This document shows positions 16,351 through 27,543 of a stretch of DNA of 64,000 nt, in pieces (position 1 is the stretch's first letter; every line of letters starts with the position of its first letter). The DNA is taken from NCBI RefSeq assembly GCF_002920615.1, contig NZ_PQSU01000012.1, positions 62,001-126,000 on the forward strand, written 5' to 3'. Both the position numbers and the translations under genes were made by a program. The DNA is from Streptomyces sp. Ru62 (GTDB lineage: Bacteria; Actinomycetota; Actinomycetes; Streptomycetales; Streptomycetaceae). Below the pieces are notes generated by a model. That model searched no databases, had not been told where the DNA came from, and worked only from the letters and a program-made list of their open reading frames with translations.

Positions 16351-18297
16351 GTGGAGAACCTGATCGCGCTGCTCATCGCGGCGCCCCTGCTCGGAGCGGC
16401 CGTCCTCCTGGTCGGCGGCCGGCGTCTGGACCGCGTCGGCCACTGGATCGGCACGCTCCTGTCGGCCGCCTCCTTCGTGTTCGGCCTCATCCTCTTCGCC
16501 GACCTGCTCGGCAAGGGCGCGGAGCAGCGCACCCTGACGCAGCACCTGTTCAGCTGGGTCCCGGTGGCCGGCTTCCAGGCGGACGTCACCTTCCGCCTGG
16601 ACCAGCTGTCCATGACGTTCGTGCTGCTCATCACGGGCGTCGGCTCGCTGATCCACCTGTACTCGGTCGGGTACATGGAGCACGACGAGCGGCGCCGCCG
16701 CTTCTTCGGCTATCTGAACCTGTTCCTCGCGGCGATGCTGCTGCTCGTCCTCGCCGACAACTACCTGCTGCTGTACGTCGGCTGGGAGGGCGTCGGTCTC
16801 GCCTCGTACCTGCTGATCGGCTTCTGGCAGCACAAGCCCAGCGCCGCCACGGCCGCGAAGAAGGCCTTCCTGGTCAACCGGGTCGGCGACATGGGCCTGT
16901 CGATCGCGATCATGCTGATGTTCACCACCTTCGGCAGCTTCGCCTTCGGCCCGGTCCTCGGCCACACCGGTGACACCTCCGAGGGCAAGCTCACCGCGAT
17001 CGGCCTGATGCTGCTGCTCGCCGCCTGCGGCAAGTCCGCCCAGGTGCCGCTGCAGTCCTGGCTCGGGGACGCCATGGAGGGCCCGACCCCGGTCTCCGCG
17101 CTCATCCACGCGGCGACGATGGTGACGGCGGGGGTCTACCTGATCGTCCGCTCCGGTGCCATCTTCAACGCCGCCCCCGACGCGCAGCTGGTCGTCACGG
17201 TCGTCGGCGCGGTCACGCTCCTGTTCGGTGCGATCGTCGGTTGCGCCAAGGACGACATCAAGAAGGCGCTGGCCGGCTCCACCATGTCGCAGATCGGCTA
17301 CATGGTCCTCGCGGCGGGCCTCGGCCCCATCGGCTACGTCTTCGCGATCATGCACCTGGTGACGCACGGCTTCTTCAAGGCCGGGCTGTTCCTCGGCGCG
17401 GGTTCCGTGATGCACGGCATGAACGACGAGGTCGACATGCGCCGCTACGGCGGCCTCAGGAAGTACATGCCGGTCACGTTCATCACCTTCGGCCTCGGCT
17501 ATCTCGCCATCATCGGCTTCCCCGGCCTGTCCGGCTTCTTCTCCAAGGACAAGATCATCGAGGCGGCGTTCGCCAAGGGCGGCACCGAGGGCTGGATCCT
17601 CGGCGGCGCGGCCCTGCTGGGCGCGGCCATCACCGCCTTCTACATGACGCGCGTGATGCTGATGACGTTCTTCGGCGAAGAGCGGTGGCGCAACGCCCCG
17701 ACCGCGTCCCCGGCCGAGCCCAGCGTGGAGCCCGCCGCCGAGACCCGGGGCGAGCACGCCGAGCCGCACCCGCACGAGTCCCCGAAGGTCATGACGATCC
17801 CGATGATCGTCCTCGCCGTCGGCTCGGTCTTCGGCGGTGCCTTCTTCAGCATCGGCGACCGCTTCCTGCACTGGCTGGAGCCCGTCACGGGACACAGTGA
17901 GGGCGACTCCCCGCTCAGCGCGGCGACCGTCACCGGCGCCACCATGGTCTGCCTGGTCGTCGGCGTCGCCATCGCCTGGGCCCAGTACGGCCGCAAGCCC
18001 GTTCCGGCGGTCGCACCGCGCGGCTCCCTGCTCACCCGCGCGGCCCGCCGCGACCTGCTCCAGGACGACTTCAACCACGTGGTCCTGGTGCGCGGCGGCG
18101 AGCACCTGACGCGCTCCCTGGTGTACGTCGACCACACCCTGGTCGACGGCGTCGTCAACGGCACGGCGGCCGGCTTCGGCGGTCTGTCCGGACGGCTGCG
18201 CCGACTCCAGAACGGCTTCGCCCGCTCCTACGCGGTCTCGATGTTCGGCGGCGCGGCACTCCTGGTCGCCGCGACCCTGCTGATGAGGGCGGTCTGA
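16351..18297 (+). CDS. nuoL: Complex I subunit L (antiporter-like)
   Basis: 648 residues, GTG start 15 bases after nuoK. It is the distal antiporter-like proton-pumping subunit with the long lateral helix at the C-terminus. Conserved parts include LLLYVGWEGVGLASYLLIGF, with the channel Glu, and PTPVSALIHAATMVTAGVYL. A His/Glu-rich cytosolic loop near residues 450-475 is specific to this group. Confidence 0.97.
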   Translation: MENLIALLIAAPLLGAAVLLVGGRRLDRVGHWIGTLLSAASFVFGLILFADLLGKGAEQRTLTQHLFSWVPVAGFQADVTFRLDQLSMTFVLLITGVGSLIHLYSVGYMEHDERRRRFFGYLNLFLAAMLLLVLADNYLLLYVGWEGVGLASYLLIGFWQHKPSAATAAKKAFLVNRVGDMGLSIAIMLMFTTFGSFAFGPVLGHTGDTSEGKLTAIGLMLLLAACGKSAQVPLQSWLGDAMEGPTPVSALIHAATMVTAGVYLIVRSGAIFNAAPDAQLVVTVVGAVTLLFGAIVGCAKDDIKKALAGSTMSQIGYMVLAAGLGPIGYVFAIMHLVTHGFFKAGLFLGAGSVMHGMNDEVDMRRYGGLRKYMPVTFITFGLGYLAIIGFPGLSGFFSKDKIIEAAFAKGGTEGWILGGAALLGAAITAFYMTRVMLMTFFGEERWRNAPTASPAEPSVEPAAETRGEHAEPHPHESPKVMTIPMIVLAVGSVFGGAFFSIGDRFLHWLEPVTGHSEGDSPLSAATVTGATMVCLVVGVAIAWAQYGRKPVPAVAPRGSLLTRAARRDLLQDDFNHVVLVRGGEHLTRSLVYVDHTLVDGVVNGTAAGFGGLSGRLRRLQNGFARSYAVSMFGGAALLVAATLLMRAV

Positions 18298-18302
18298 TAC
18301 CG

Positions 18303-19874
18303 ATGTCCTTTCCTCTGCTGACAGCGACGGCGGCGCTCCCGGCCCTCGGGGCGGTGGCCACGGCCGCCGTACCGGCCGCCCGGCGCACCGCCGCCAAATG
18401 GCTGGCGCTGGTCGTCTCGCTCGCCACGCTCGCCCTGGCGGTCACCGTCCTGGTCCGGTTCGACCCGGGCGGTTCCCGGTACCAGCTCGCCGAGTCCCAC
18501 GCCTGGATCAAGGACTTCGGGGTCAGGTACGAACTGGGCGTCGACGGCATCGCGGTCGCGCTGATCGCGCTGACCGCCGTACTGATCCCGTTCATCATCC
18601 TCGCGGGCTGGCACGACGCCGACCCGCTGGAGACCGGCAGCCGCCGCTGGCGGCCCACCCAGGGTTTCTTCGCGCTGATCCTGGCCGTGGAAGCGATGGT
18701 GATCATCTCCTTCGAGGCCACCGACGTCTTCCTCTTCTACATCTTCTTCGAAGCCATGCTCATCCCGATGTACTTCCTCATCGGCGGCTTCGGGGACCGT
18801 GCCCATGAGCACGGCGAGGAGACGGCCGCCACGCAGCGGTCGTACGCGGCGGTGAAGTTCCTGCTCTACAACCTGGCCGGCGGTCTGATCATGCTGGCCG
18901 CGGTGATCGGCTTGTACGTGGTCGCCGGGAACTTCTCGCTCACGGAGATCGCCGAGGCCCGCGCGAACGGCTCGCTGCACATGGCGACCAGCACCGAACG
19001 CTGGCTGTTCCTCGGCTTCTTCTTCGCCTTCGCGGTGAAGGCGCCGCTGTGGCCGCTGCACACCTGGCTGCCCAACGCCATGCAGGAGTCCACCGCCCCG
19101 GTCGCCGTCCTCATCACCGCGGTCGTCGACAAGGTGGGCACCTTCGCGATGCTCCGCTTCTGCCTCCAGCTGTTCCCGGAGGCGTCGAAGTGGGCGACGC
19201 CCGTCATCCTCGTCCTGGCGCTCACCAGCATCGTCTACGGCGCGCTGCTCGCCGTCGGCCAGCGGGACATCAAACGCCTGGTGGCCTACGCGTCGATCTC
19301 GCACTTCGGCTTCATCATCATGGGCATCTTCGCGATGACCAGCCAGGGCCAGTCCGGCGCGACGCTCTACATGGTCAACCACGGCATCTCCACGGCCGCC
19401 CTGATGCTGGTCGCCGGCTTCCTCATCTCCCGGCGCGGTTCGCGGCTCATCGCGGACTACGGCGGCGTGCAGAAGGTCGCCCCGGTGCTCGCCGGCACCT
19501 TCCTGATCGGCGGCCTCGCCACCCTGTCGCTGCCCGGACTGGCGCCGTTCGTCAGCGAGTTCCTGGTCCTGGTCGGCACGTTCACGCGCTACCCGGTGAT
19601 CGGCATCATCGCCACCTTCGGCATCGTCCTCGCCGCGCTGTACACGCTCGTGCTGTACCAGCGGACCATGACGGGCCCGGTGAAGCCGGAGGTCTCCGCG
19701 ATGCCCGACCTGCGCGTGCGCGAGCTGGTGGTCGTCGCCCCGCTGATCGTGCTGCTGATCTTCCTGGGCGTCTATCCGAAGCCCGTGACGGACATCGTCA
19801 ACCCGGCGGTCAAGCAGACCATGTCCGACGTCCAGAAGAAGGACCCCAAGCCCGAGGTGGAGGCGGCCAAGTGA
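18303..19874 (+). CDS. nuoM: Complex I subunit M (antiporter-like)
   Basis: 523 residues, ATG start. The middle antiporter-like subunit. The conserved Glu is in FFEAMLIPMYFLIGG and the channel Lys in FAVKAPLWPLHTWLPNA; STAPVAVLITAVVDKVGT follows. Fourteen helices are expected. The stop overlaps the nuoN start (GTGA). Confidence 0.97.
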   Translation: MSFPLLTATAALPALGAVATAAVPAARRTAAKWLALVVSLATLALAVTVLVRFDPGGSRYQLAESHAWIKDFGVRYELGVDGIAVALIALTAVLIPFIILAGWHDADPLETGSRRWRPTQGFFALILAVEAMVIISFEATDVFLFYIFFEAMLIPMYFLIGGFGDRAHEHGEETAATQRSYAAVKFLLYNLAGGLIMLAAVIGLYVVAGNFSLTEIAEARANGSLHMATSTERWLFLGFFFAFAVKAPLWPLHTWLPNAMQESTAPVAVLITAVVDKVGTFAMLRFCLQLFPEASKWATPVILVLALTSIVYGALLAVGQRDIKRLVAYASISHFGFIIMGIFAMTSQGQSGATLYMVNHGISTAALMLVAGFLISRRGSRLIADYGGVQKVAPVLAGTFLIGGLATLSLPGLAPFVSEFLVLVGTFTRYPVIGIIATFGIVLAALYTLVLYQRTMTGPVKPEVSAMPDLRVRELVVVAPLIVLLIFLGVYPKPVTDIVNPAVKQTMSDVQKKDPKPEVEAAK

Positions 19875-21520
19875 GCGCAACAGCCGTCCACAGCCTGTGG
19901 ACAACCGCGGCCGAACCGATCTCGAAGATCGACGCGCCGAAGATCGAATACGGACAATTGTCGCCGGTGCTGATCGTCATCGGTGCGGCGCTGGTCGGGG
20001 TGCTCATCGAGGCCTTCGTGCCGCGTCGGTCCCGCTACTACGCGCAGGTGTTCGTGTCCGTCGTCGCCCTGTGCGCCGCGTTCGCCGCGGTCGTCGCGCT
20101 CGCGGCGGACGGGTTCGGCACCACGAAGGCGCACATCGCGGCCATGGGCGCCATCGCGGTCGACGGCCCGGCCCTCTTCCTCCAGGGCACGATCCTGCTG
20201 GCCGGCCTGGTCGGCCTGTTCACCTTCGCCGAGCGGCGCCTGGACCCGGCGGCGCATGGCAACCGGGTGGACTCCTTCGCCGCGCAGGCCGCCTCCGTAC
20301 CCGGCAGCGACAGCGAACAGGCCGCCGTGAAAGCGGGCTTCACCACCACGGAGGTCTTCCCGCTGCTGCTCTTCGCGGTCGGCGGCATGCTGATCTTCCC
20401 GGCGGCGAACGACCTGGTGACCCTGTTCGTGGCCCTGGAGGTCTTCTCCCTGCCGCTGTATCTGCTGTGCGCGCTGGCCCGCCGCAAGCGGCTGATGTCG
20501 CAGGAAGCCGCGGTCAAGTACTTCCTGCTGGGCGCGTTCGCCTCCGCGTTCACCCTGTTCGGCATCGCGCTGCTGTACGGCTACGCGGGCTCGATGTCGT
20601 ACGCGCGCATCGCCCAGGTCGTCGACGGCACGGTCACCGACGTCGACCCGGCCCTCGCCAACACCATGGGCAACGACGCGCTGCTGCTGGTCGGCGGCGC
20701 CATGCTCCTGATGGGCCTGCTGTTCAAGGTGGGCGCGGTGCCGTTCCACATGTGGACGCCCGACGTCTACCAGGGCGCGCCCACCCCGGTGACCGGCTTC
20801 ATGGCGGCGGCGACGAAGGTGGCCGCGTTCGGCGCGCTGCTGCGCCTGCTGTACGTCGTCCTGCCCGGCCTGCGTTGGGACTGGCGGCCGGTCATGTGGG
20901 CCGTGGCGATCATCACCATGCTGGGCGGTGCGGTCGTCGCCATCACCCAGACCGACATCAAGCGGCTGCTGGCGTACTCGTCCATCGCGCACGCCGGGTT
21001 CATCCTCGCGGGTGTGATCGCCACCTCGAAGGACGGCGTGTCGTCAGTGCTCTTCTACCTGGCGGGCTACTCCTTCGTCACGATCGGCGCGTTCGCCGTG
21101 GTCACGCTGGTGCGCGACGCGGGCGGCGAGGCCACCCACCTGTCGAAGTGGGCGGGCCTCGGGCGTCGCTCGCCGCTGGTGGCGGCCGTGTTCGCGGTGT
21201 TCCTGCTGGCCTTCGCCGGCATCCCGCTGACCTCCGGGTTCGCCGGGAAGTTCGCCGTGTTCAAGGCGGCGGCGGACGGCGGCGCGGCCCCGCTGGTCGT
21301 GATCGGTGTGATCTCCTCGGCCATCGCCGCGTTCTTCTACATCCGCGTGATCGTGCTGATGTTCTTCAGCGAGCCACGACCGGAGGGTCCGACGGTCGCG
21401 GTCCCGTCACCGCTGACCATGCTCGCGATCGGCCTGGGCGTGGCCGTGACGCTGGTCCTCGGTGTGGCGCCGCAGTACTTCCTGGACCTGGCGAACCAGG
21501 CGGGAGTCTTCGTGCGCTGA
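19871..21520 (+). CDS. nuoN: Complex I subunit N (antiporter-like)
   Basis: 549 residues, GTG start. The proximal antiporter-like subunit. The conserved segments FVALEVFSLPLYLLCALA and VGAVPFHMWTPDVYQGAPT contain the channel Glu and Lys. It is the last gene of the operon and is followed at once by a strong hairpin. A perfect DnaA-box nonamer happens to lie in its tenth to twelfth codons (19896-19904). Confidence 0.97.
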   Translation: MSATAVHSLWTTAAEPISKIDAPKIEYGQLSPVLIVIGAALVGVLIEAFVPRRSRYYAQVFVSVVALCAAFAAVVALAADGFGTTKAHIAAMGAIAVDGPALFLQGTILLAGLVGLFTFAERRLDPAAHGNRVDSFAAQAASVPGSDSEQAAVKAGFTTTEVFPLLLFAVGGMLIFPAANDLVTLFVALEVFSLPLYLLCALARRKRLMSQEAAVKYFLLGAFASAFTLFGIALLYGYAGSMSYARIAQVVDGTVTDVDPALANTMGNDALLLVGGAMLLMGLLFKVGAVPFHMWTPDVYQGAPTPVTGFMAAATKVAAFGALLRLLYVVLPGLRWDWRPVMWAVAIITMLGGAVVAITQTDIKRLLAYSSIAHAGFILAGVIATSKDGVSSVLFYLAGYSFVTIGAFAVVTLVRDAGGEATHLSKWAGLGRRSPLVAAVFAVFLLAFAGIPLTSGFAGKFAVFKAAADGGAAPLVVIGVISSAIAAFFYIRVIVLMFFSEPRPEGPTVAVPSPLTMLAIGLGVAVTLVLGVAPQYFLDLANQAGVFVR

Positions 21521-21537
21521 CACCCGCGCCACCCGCG

Positions 21538-21577
21538 CCGCTGCCCGGCACTCTCACAGGAGGGTGCCGGGCAGCGG
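21538..21577 (+). terminator. Terminator hairpin after nuoN
   Basis: Perfect 14-bp arms (ccgctgcccggcac / gtgccgggcagcgg) around a 12-base loop, 17 bases past the nuoN stop. It is one of the strongest hairpins in the window. There is no U run, as is usual for streptomycete terminators. Confidence 0.85.
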
Positions 21578-21634
21578 TGTTCCCCGGCTCACGTCGGCCA
21601 CGGCCGACCGGTGCCGTACGGAAACCACCGAGCC

Positions 21635-21643
21635 TGTGGATAA
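21635..21643 (-). promoter_or_regulatory. DnaA-box nonamer upstream of recQ
   Basis: tgtggataa is the exact complement of the consensus DnaA box TTATCCACA, 83 bases upstream of the recQ start. A second perfect nonamer of the streptomycete form (complement of TTGTCCACA) lies at 19896-19904 within nuoN. Two isolated boxes do not make an origin; the one here could let DnaA influence recQ transcription, or be chance. Confidence 0.35.
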
Positions 21644-21725
21644 CTCCGGGACTGTCGGTCTGGACCCCTATGGTGGAGGCAGCGGTCGAGAGACGACACA
21701 CGGGGGACCGACGGGGGACAGGACG

Positions 21726-23738
<2,013 letters not shown>

Positions 23739-23739
23739 C

Positions 23740-23930
23740 CGGGACTCCCTGGACGGCCTACGCCCTGGACGGGCCTACCCCCGGGAAGGCCTACTGCCCG
23801 GGTGGCCTGGGATGCGCCGGGACCTCCGGGACTCCCGGGACGCCGGGGCTGCTGGGACTCCGGTACTGCTGGGACTCCCGGGCTTCCGGGACGCCTGGGC
23901 TTCCGGGACGCCTGGGCCGCCGGCCCCCCG
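23740..23930. repeat. Degenerate GC-rich tandem repeats
   Basis: Two kinds of repeat follow recQ. Copies of about 16 bases like ctggacggcctacgcc run to about 23800. A 9-base period of the type gggactccc / gggacgcct runs from about 23815 to 23925. Because the period is three codons, the plus-strand frames read as Gly-x-Pro collagen-like strings, but none has a start site, signal peptide or stable length, so I treat it as non-coding. Confidence 0.6.
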
Positions 23931-23960
23931 GGGCGGGGCCCGCGCGGTGCCGTCAGGTCC

Positions 23961-24899
23961 TCAGGACAGTGCCGTCAGGCCCGGGGCGAAGGTGATCAGC
24001 AGCGGGAGCAGCGGCACCAGCGCGGCCACCGTCGTCGTCAGCGCACGGTGCCGGCGCAGCAGCCGGGGCGGCGGCTCCAGCAGGCGGTCGACGCGCTCGC
24101 CGAGAAGGCGGCGGCTGGAGTCGCAGGACAGGACGCCCCGGTGCTGGTTCAGCTCGATCAGGGCCAGGGCCGTGGTGAGGTGCCCACAGCGCCGGGAGGC
24201 CGTGTCGTCGGCGGCCAGCTCGACCAGGCGGTGCGTCTGGTCGCAGAAGTGGGCGAAGAGCGGCACGCGCGGGAAGCCCGTGGCGAGGGCGGTGGACAGG
24301 TGCAGCAGCCAGTCGTGGTGGGCGCGGGCGTGCCCGCGCTCGTGGGTGAGGACGGCGTCCAGCTGGAGGTCGGTGAGGCGGTGCAACGCCCCTGTGGTGA
24401 CGACCAGTTGCGGCGGGTGCCCCGGCATCCACCAGGCGTCCGGGTACTCGTCCTCCAGCACCAGCATCGGCCCGCGCGCCGCCGGCAGCCCGGCCGGCAG
24501 CTCCGGGGCGCGCTCGCGCAGGTGCGCCCGGGCCTGGCCGCGGCTGCGGCGGGCCTCGACGAGTTCGCGGGCCAGCATCGCCGTCGTCCAGGCGGCTCCG
24601 CAGGCCAGCAGCATGGTGAGCGCGGCGGCCCACACCGGCGCGGTGGACAGGTCGTACGCGGCGGTGACGGCGGGCGGCGCGGGCGCGAACACGCGGTCGC
24701 GGACGGTGTGGAAGACGGCCGCCGCGCCCAGGACCAGCGCGGTCAGGCAGCACAGCAGGACGGTGGCGACGAGGCACTGCCACACCCACAGCGCGACCAC
24801 GGGTTCCCGCTCGGGCCAGGCGGCACGGGTCAGCGCGCGCGGCGCCGGTACGGCGGCCGTCAGGGCGACGACGCTCAGCAGGAGCAGGCAGACAGTCAT
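23961..24899 (-). CDS. M56-family membrane metallopeptidase
   Basis: 312 residues from the ATG at 24899. Two or three N-terminal helices are followed by a cytosolic zinc protease domain with HERGH at 186-190 (HExxH), the pattern of BlaR1/MecR1-like M56 peptidases, and a C-terminal hydrophobic helix. The family usually sits beside a BlaI/CopY-type repressor that it cleaves. None is adjacent here, so the substrate is unknown. The gene is isolated between two repeat-rich spacers and has a weak ribosome site. Confidence 0.8.
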   Translation of the reverse strand: MTVCLLLLSVVALTAAVPAPRALTRAAWPEREPVVALWVWQCLVATVLLCCLTALVLGAAAVFHTVRDRVFAPAPPAVTAAYDLSTAPVWAAALTMLLACGAAWTTAMLARELVEARRSRGQARAHLRERAPELPAGLPAARGPMLVLEDEYPDAWWMPGHPPQLVVTTGALHRLTDLQLDAVLTHERGHARAHHDWLLHLSTALATGFPRVPLFAHFCDQTHRLVELAADDTASRRCGHLTTALALIELNQHRGVLSCDSSRRLLGERVDRLLEPPPRLLRRHRALTTTVAALVPLLPLLITFAPGLTALS

Positions 24900-25263
24900 G
24901 CCGGGGCCCCGGTTCCTGGTCGGAGAGGTGTGCGGGTGACGGTGGTGCCGGGCACGCGTCACGCGACGGCGGCTCGCGCGTGGTGCGTGTCCCCGTCAGT
25001 ATGACGAAGACGGGCGGCCGGAGTCAGGTGTCGACACCGATCCGCCGGGACCGGCCCGGCTCCGCGCCCCCGGCCCCGCGCCCGACCGGTCCGCCCAGCA
25101 GGCCACCCGACCTGCCGGGCGCGCCCGTTCGGTGACCCCCCGCCCCCGCCTCGTAAGCCACCCAGCCGCCTCGCAAGCCACCGGCCCGCCTAGCGAGCCA
25201 CCCGGCTCGCCACGCAAGCCACCCGGCCCGCCCGCCGCTCCCGTTCGGTGACCCTCCGCGGGG
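24900..25263. other. Intergenic spacer between M56 peptidase and fumarylacetoacetase
   Basis: 364 bases with no gene. The left end should contain the peptidase promoter. The right half holds four tandem copies of a 20-21-bp unit (25149-25230), flanked by near-identical copies of cccgttcggtgacc at about 25122 and 25239. Nothing else is evident. Confidence 0.6.
25149..25230. repeat. 20-bp tandem repeat, four copies
   Basis: The unit is cctcgcaagccacccggccc with a few changes per copy, at about 25149, 25169, 25189 and 25210. It lies just past the stop of the fumarylacetoacetase gene. Function unknown; it could be a relic of slippage. Confidence 0.75.
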
Positions 25264-26481
25264 TCAGCCCGACACCACTCGCCCGCTGACCTCCCCCAGC
25301 CCCACCCGGCTGCCGTCCGCGCCCGGGGCCCAGGCCGACAGGGTGACCACGTCGCCGTCCTCCAGGAAGGTCCGTTTGCCGTCGGGGAGTTCGAGGGGGT
25401 CGCGGCCGTTCCAGGTCAGTTCCAGCAGGGAGCCGCGCTGGCGTTCGGTGGGGCCGCTCACCGTGCCGGAGCCGTACAGGTCGCCCGTGCGCAGCGAGGC
25501 GCCGTTCACGGTCATGTGGGCGAGTTGCTGGGCGGCGGTCCAGTACATGGTGGAGAAGGGGGGTTCGGAGACCACATGGCCGTTGACCGCGACCGAGATG
25601 CGCAGGTCGTAACCGCCGGCCTCGGTGCCGGGCGCCGAGTCGTCCAGGTAGGGCAGCAGCGGGTGCGTACGCTCCGGAGGCGCCACGCGCGCGTGCTCCA
25701 GCGCCTCCAGCGGGGTGATCCACGCCGACACGGAAGTGGCGAAGGACTTGCCGAGGAACGGGCCGAGAGGGACGTACTCCCAGGCCTGGATGTCCCGCGC
25801 GGACCAGTCGTTCAGCAGGCACAGCCCGAAGACGTGCTCCCGGAAGTCGCCGAGCGCGACCGGGGTGCCGAGCCGCGACGGCACGCCCACGACGAAGCCG
25901 ACCTCGGCCTCGATGTCCAGCCGGATGGAGGGGCCGAAGACGGGCGCGGGGTCGGCCGGGCCCTTGCGCTGCCCGCAGGGGCGTACGACGTCCGTGCCGG
26001 AGACGACCACGGTGCCGGAGCGGCCGTGGTAACCGATCGGCAGGTGCTTCCAGTTGGGGGTGAGGGAGTCCTCGGCGCCGGGGCGGAAGATCTGGCCGAC
26101 GTTGCGGGCGTGGTTCTCCGAGGCGTAGAAGTCGACGTAGTCCGCGACCTCGAAGGGCAGGTGCAGGGTCACCTCGGACAGGGGGTGGAACAGCGGCTCG
26201 ACGGTCGCGCGGTGCGCCGGGTCCGTGACCCAGGACGTGAGGGCGCGCCGTACGTCCGACCAGGTGGCGCGGCCGGCGGCCAGCAGCGGGTTGAGGGTGG
26301 GCCGGGCGAGCAGCGGCTGGTGGGGCGAGCCGAGCGCGGCGGCCGCGGCGCCCGCGTCGAGGACGTGGTTCCCGAGCCGGACGCCGATCCTCCGCTCCGT
26401 GCTGCCGGAGGGCGAGAACACGCCGTAGGGGAGGTTGTGCGGACCGAAGGGGTCGCCCTCGGGGACGTCGAAGGGGGGCAT
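25264..26481 (-). CDS. Fumarylacetoacetase
   Basis: 405 residues from the ATG at 26481 (GAGG nine bases upstream; longer in-frame starts lack one). It splits fumarylacetoacetate into fumarate and acetoacetate at the end of tyrosine/homogentisate breakdown. The metal and catalytic residues of the family are in place: DYVDFYASENHARNVG (metal Asp and catalytic His), RLDIEAEVGF (two Glu) and LLNDWSARDIQ with GPFLGKSF (Asp and Lys). The rest of the homogentisate pathway is not nearby, as is common in Streptomyces. Confidence 0.93.
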   Translation of the reverse strand: MPPFDVPEGDPFGPHNLPYGVFSPSGSTERRIGVRLGNHVLDAGAAAAALGSPHQPLLARPTLNPLLAAGRATWSDVRRALTSWVTDPAHRATVEPLFHPLSEVTLHLPFEVADYVDFYASENHARNVGQIFRPGAEDSLTPNWKHLPIGYHGRSGTVVVSGTDVVRPCGQRKGPADPAPVFGPSIRLDIEAEVGFVVGVPSRLGTPVALGDFREHVFGLCLLNDWSARDIQAWEYVPLGPFLGKSFATSVSAWITPLEALEHARVAPPERTHPLLPYLDDSAPGTEAGGYDLRISVAVNGHVVSEPPFSTMYWTAAQQLAHMTVNGASLRTGDLYGSGTVSGPTERQRGSLLELTWNGRDPLELPDGKRTFLEDGDVVTLSAWAPGADGSRVGLGEVSGRVVSG

Positions 26482-26654
26482 GGGGTGCTGCCTCACTCTC
26501 ATCCGGGCCATGCATGGCACTGCGTTCCATGTGGTCGGGCCACACGTTACGGCTGAGCACGTGTCTTGGGCAGTGCCTCACCGAGCAGCGCCCATCGCGC
26601 CGTCCGCGGCGAGTGGTTGGGCGGGGACGGCACGTAAGTGCGGGAAATGACAGG

Positions 26655-26684
26655 TGAGTCGGCGGGGCGTGCTGTCCGTATTCT
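26655..26684 (+). promoter_or_regulatory. Possible promoter for a leaderless HAD-phosphatase mRNA
   Basis: TATTCT at 26679-26684 lies six bases before the ATG at 26691, and TGAGTC at 26655-26660 could serve as a -35 at 18-base spacing. No ribosome-binding sequence precedes the ATG. Together these suggest transcription starting at or next to the start codon. Confidence 0.4.
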
Positions 26685-26690
26685 CTGATC

Positions 26691-27503
26691 ATGGCACCCA
26701 CCCCGGCATATGCACTGATCGCCACTGACCTGGACGGGACGCTGCTGCGCGGCGACGACACCGTCTCGGACCGGTCCCTCGCCGCGCTCGCGCGGGTGGC
26801 GCGGGCCGGCGCCCGGCACCTGGTGGTGACGGGCCGCCCGGCCCCGCGGGTGCGGCCACTGCTCGCGGACCTCGGCTGCGCCGGGCTCGCGGTGTGCGGG
26901 CAGGGGGCCCAGGTCTACGACGCCGCGACCGGCCGTCTGCTGTGGTCGGTCCGGCTGGACCGGGAGCTGGCCGAGACGGCGCTCGGCAAGATCGAGGCGG
27001 AGGTGGGGCAGGTCTACGCGGCGGTCGACCAGGACGGCGTGGACGGGCTCACGCTCATCGAACCGGGCTACCGGATGCCCCACCCGACGCTGCCCGCGGT
27101 GCGGGTCGGCCGGCGGGACGACCTGTGGCGCGCGCCCATCAGCAAGGTGCTGCTGCGGCACGCCAGCCTGTCCGACGACGAGTTGGCGGCCGTGGCCCGC
27201 GCGGCGGTGGGCTCGCTCGCGACGGTCACCATGTCGGGGCCGGGCACGGTGGAGCTCCAGCCGTGCGGGGTGACGAAGGCGACCGGGCTGGCGCTCGCCG
27301 CCGAACGGCTCGGGATCGCCGCCGAACGGGCCCTCGCGTTCGGCGACATGCCCAACGACATCCCGATGTTCGACTGGGCCGGGCGCGGTGTCGCCATGGC
27401 CGACGCGCATCCGGAACTCAAGGCGGTGGCCGATGAGGTCACCTTGTCGAACGAGGACGACGGCGTCGCCGTCGTCCTCGAAGGACTCTTCCCGGCCGAC
27501 TGA
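26691..27503 (+). CDS. HAD-superfamily phosphatase, Cof type
   Basis: 270 residues. It carries the four HAD motifs: ATDLDGTLL (nucleophile and acid Asp), VVTGRP (Thr), the Lys in APISKVLLRH and GDMPNDIPMF (metal Asp pair). A class IIB cap sits between motifs II and III. Relatives dephosphorylate sugar phosphates, nucleotides or flavin precursors; the substrate cannot be told. It is divergent from fumarylacetoacetase and apparently leaderless. Confidence 0.88.
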   Translation: MAPTPAYALIATDLDGTLLRGDDTVSDRSLAALARVARAGARHLVVTGRPAPRVRPLLADLGCAGLAVCGQGAQVYDAATGRLLWSVRLDRELAETALGKIEAEVGQVYAAVDQDGVDGLTLIEPGYRMPHPTLPAVRVGRRDDLWRAPISKVLLRHASLSDDELAAVARAAVGSLATVTMSGPGTVELQPCGVTKATGLALAAERLGIAAERALAFGDMPNDIPMFDWAGRGVAMADAHPELKAVADEVTLSNEDDGVAVVLEGLFPAD

Positions 27504-27543
27504 CCGGGGTATCAGGAGCGCCCGGCCCGGCCGCCGGTGCCGG

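Noticed and set aside
19896..21643. Replication origin suggested by DnaA boxes
   Set aside because: Only two isolated boxes 1.7 kb apart, one within nuoN, with no dnaA/dnaN neighbours and no box cluster.
23802..24939. Plus-strand collagen-like or Arg-rich frames opposite the M56 peptidase
   Set aside because: No start signal, and their second halves are antisense to the peptidase gene.
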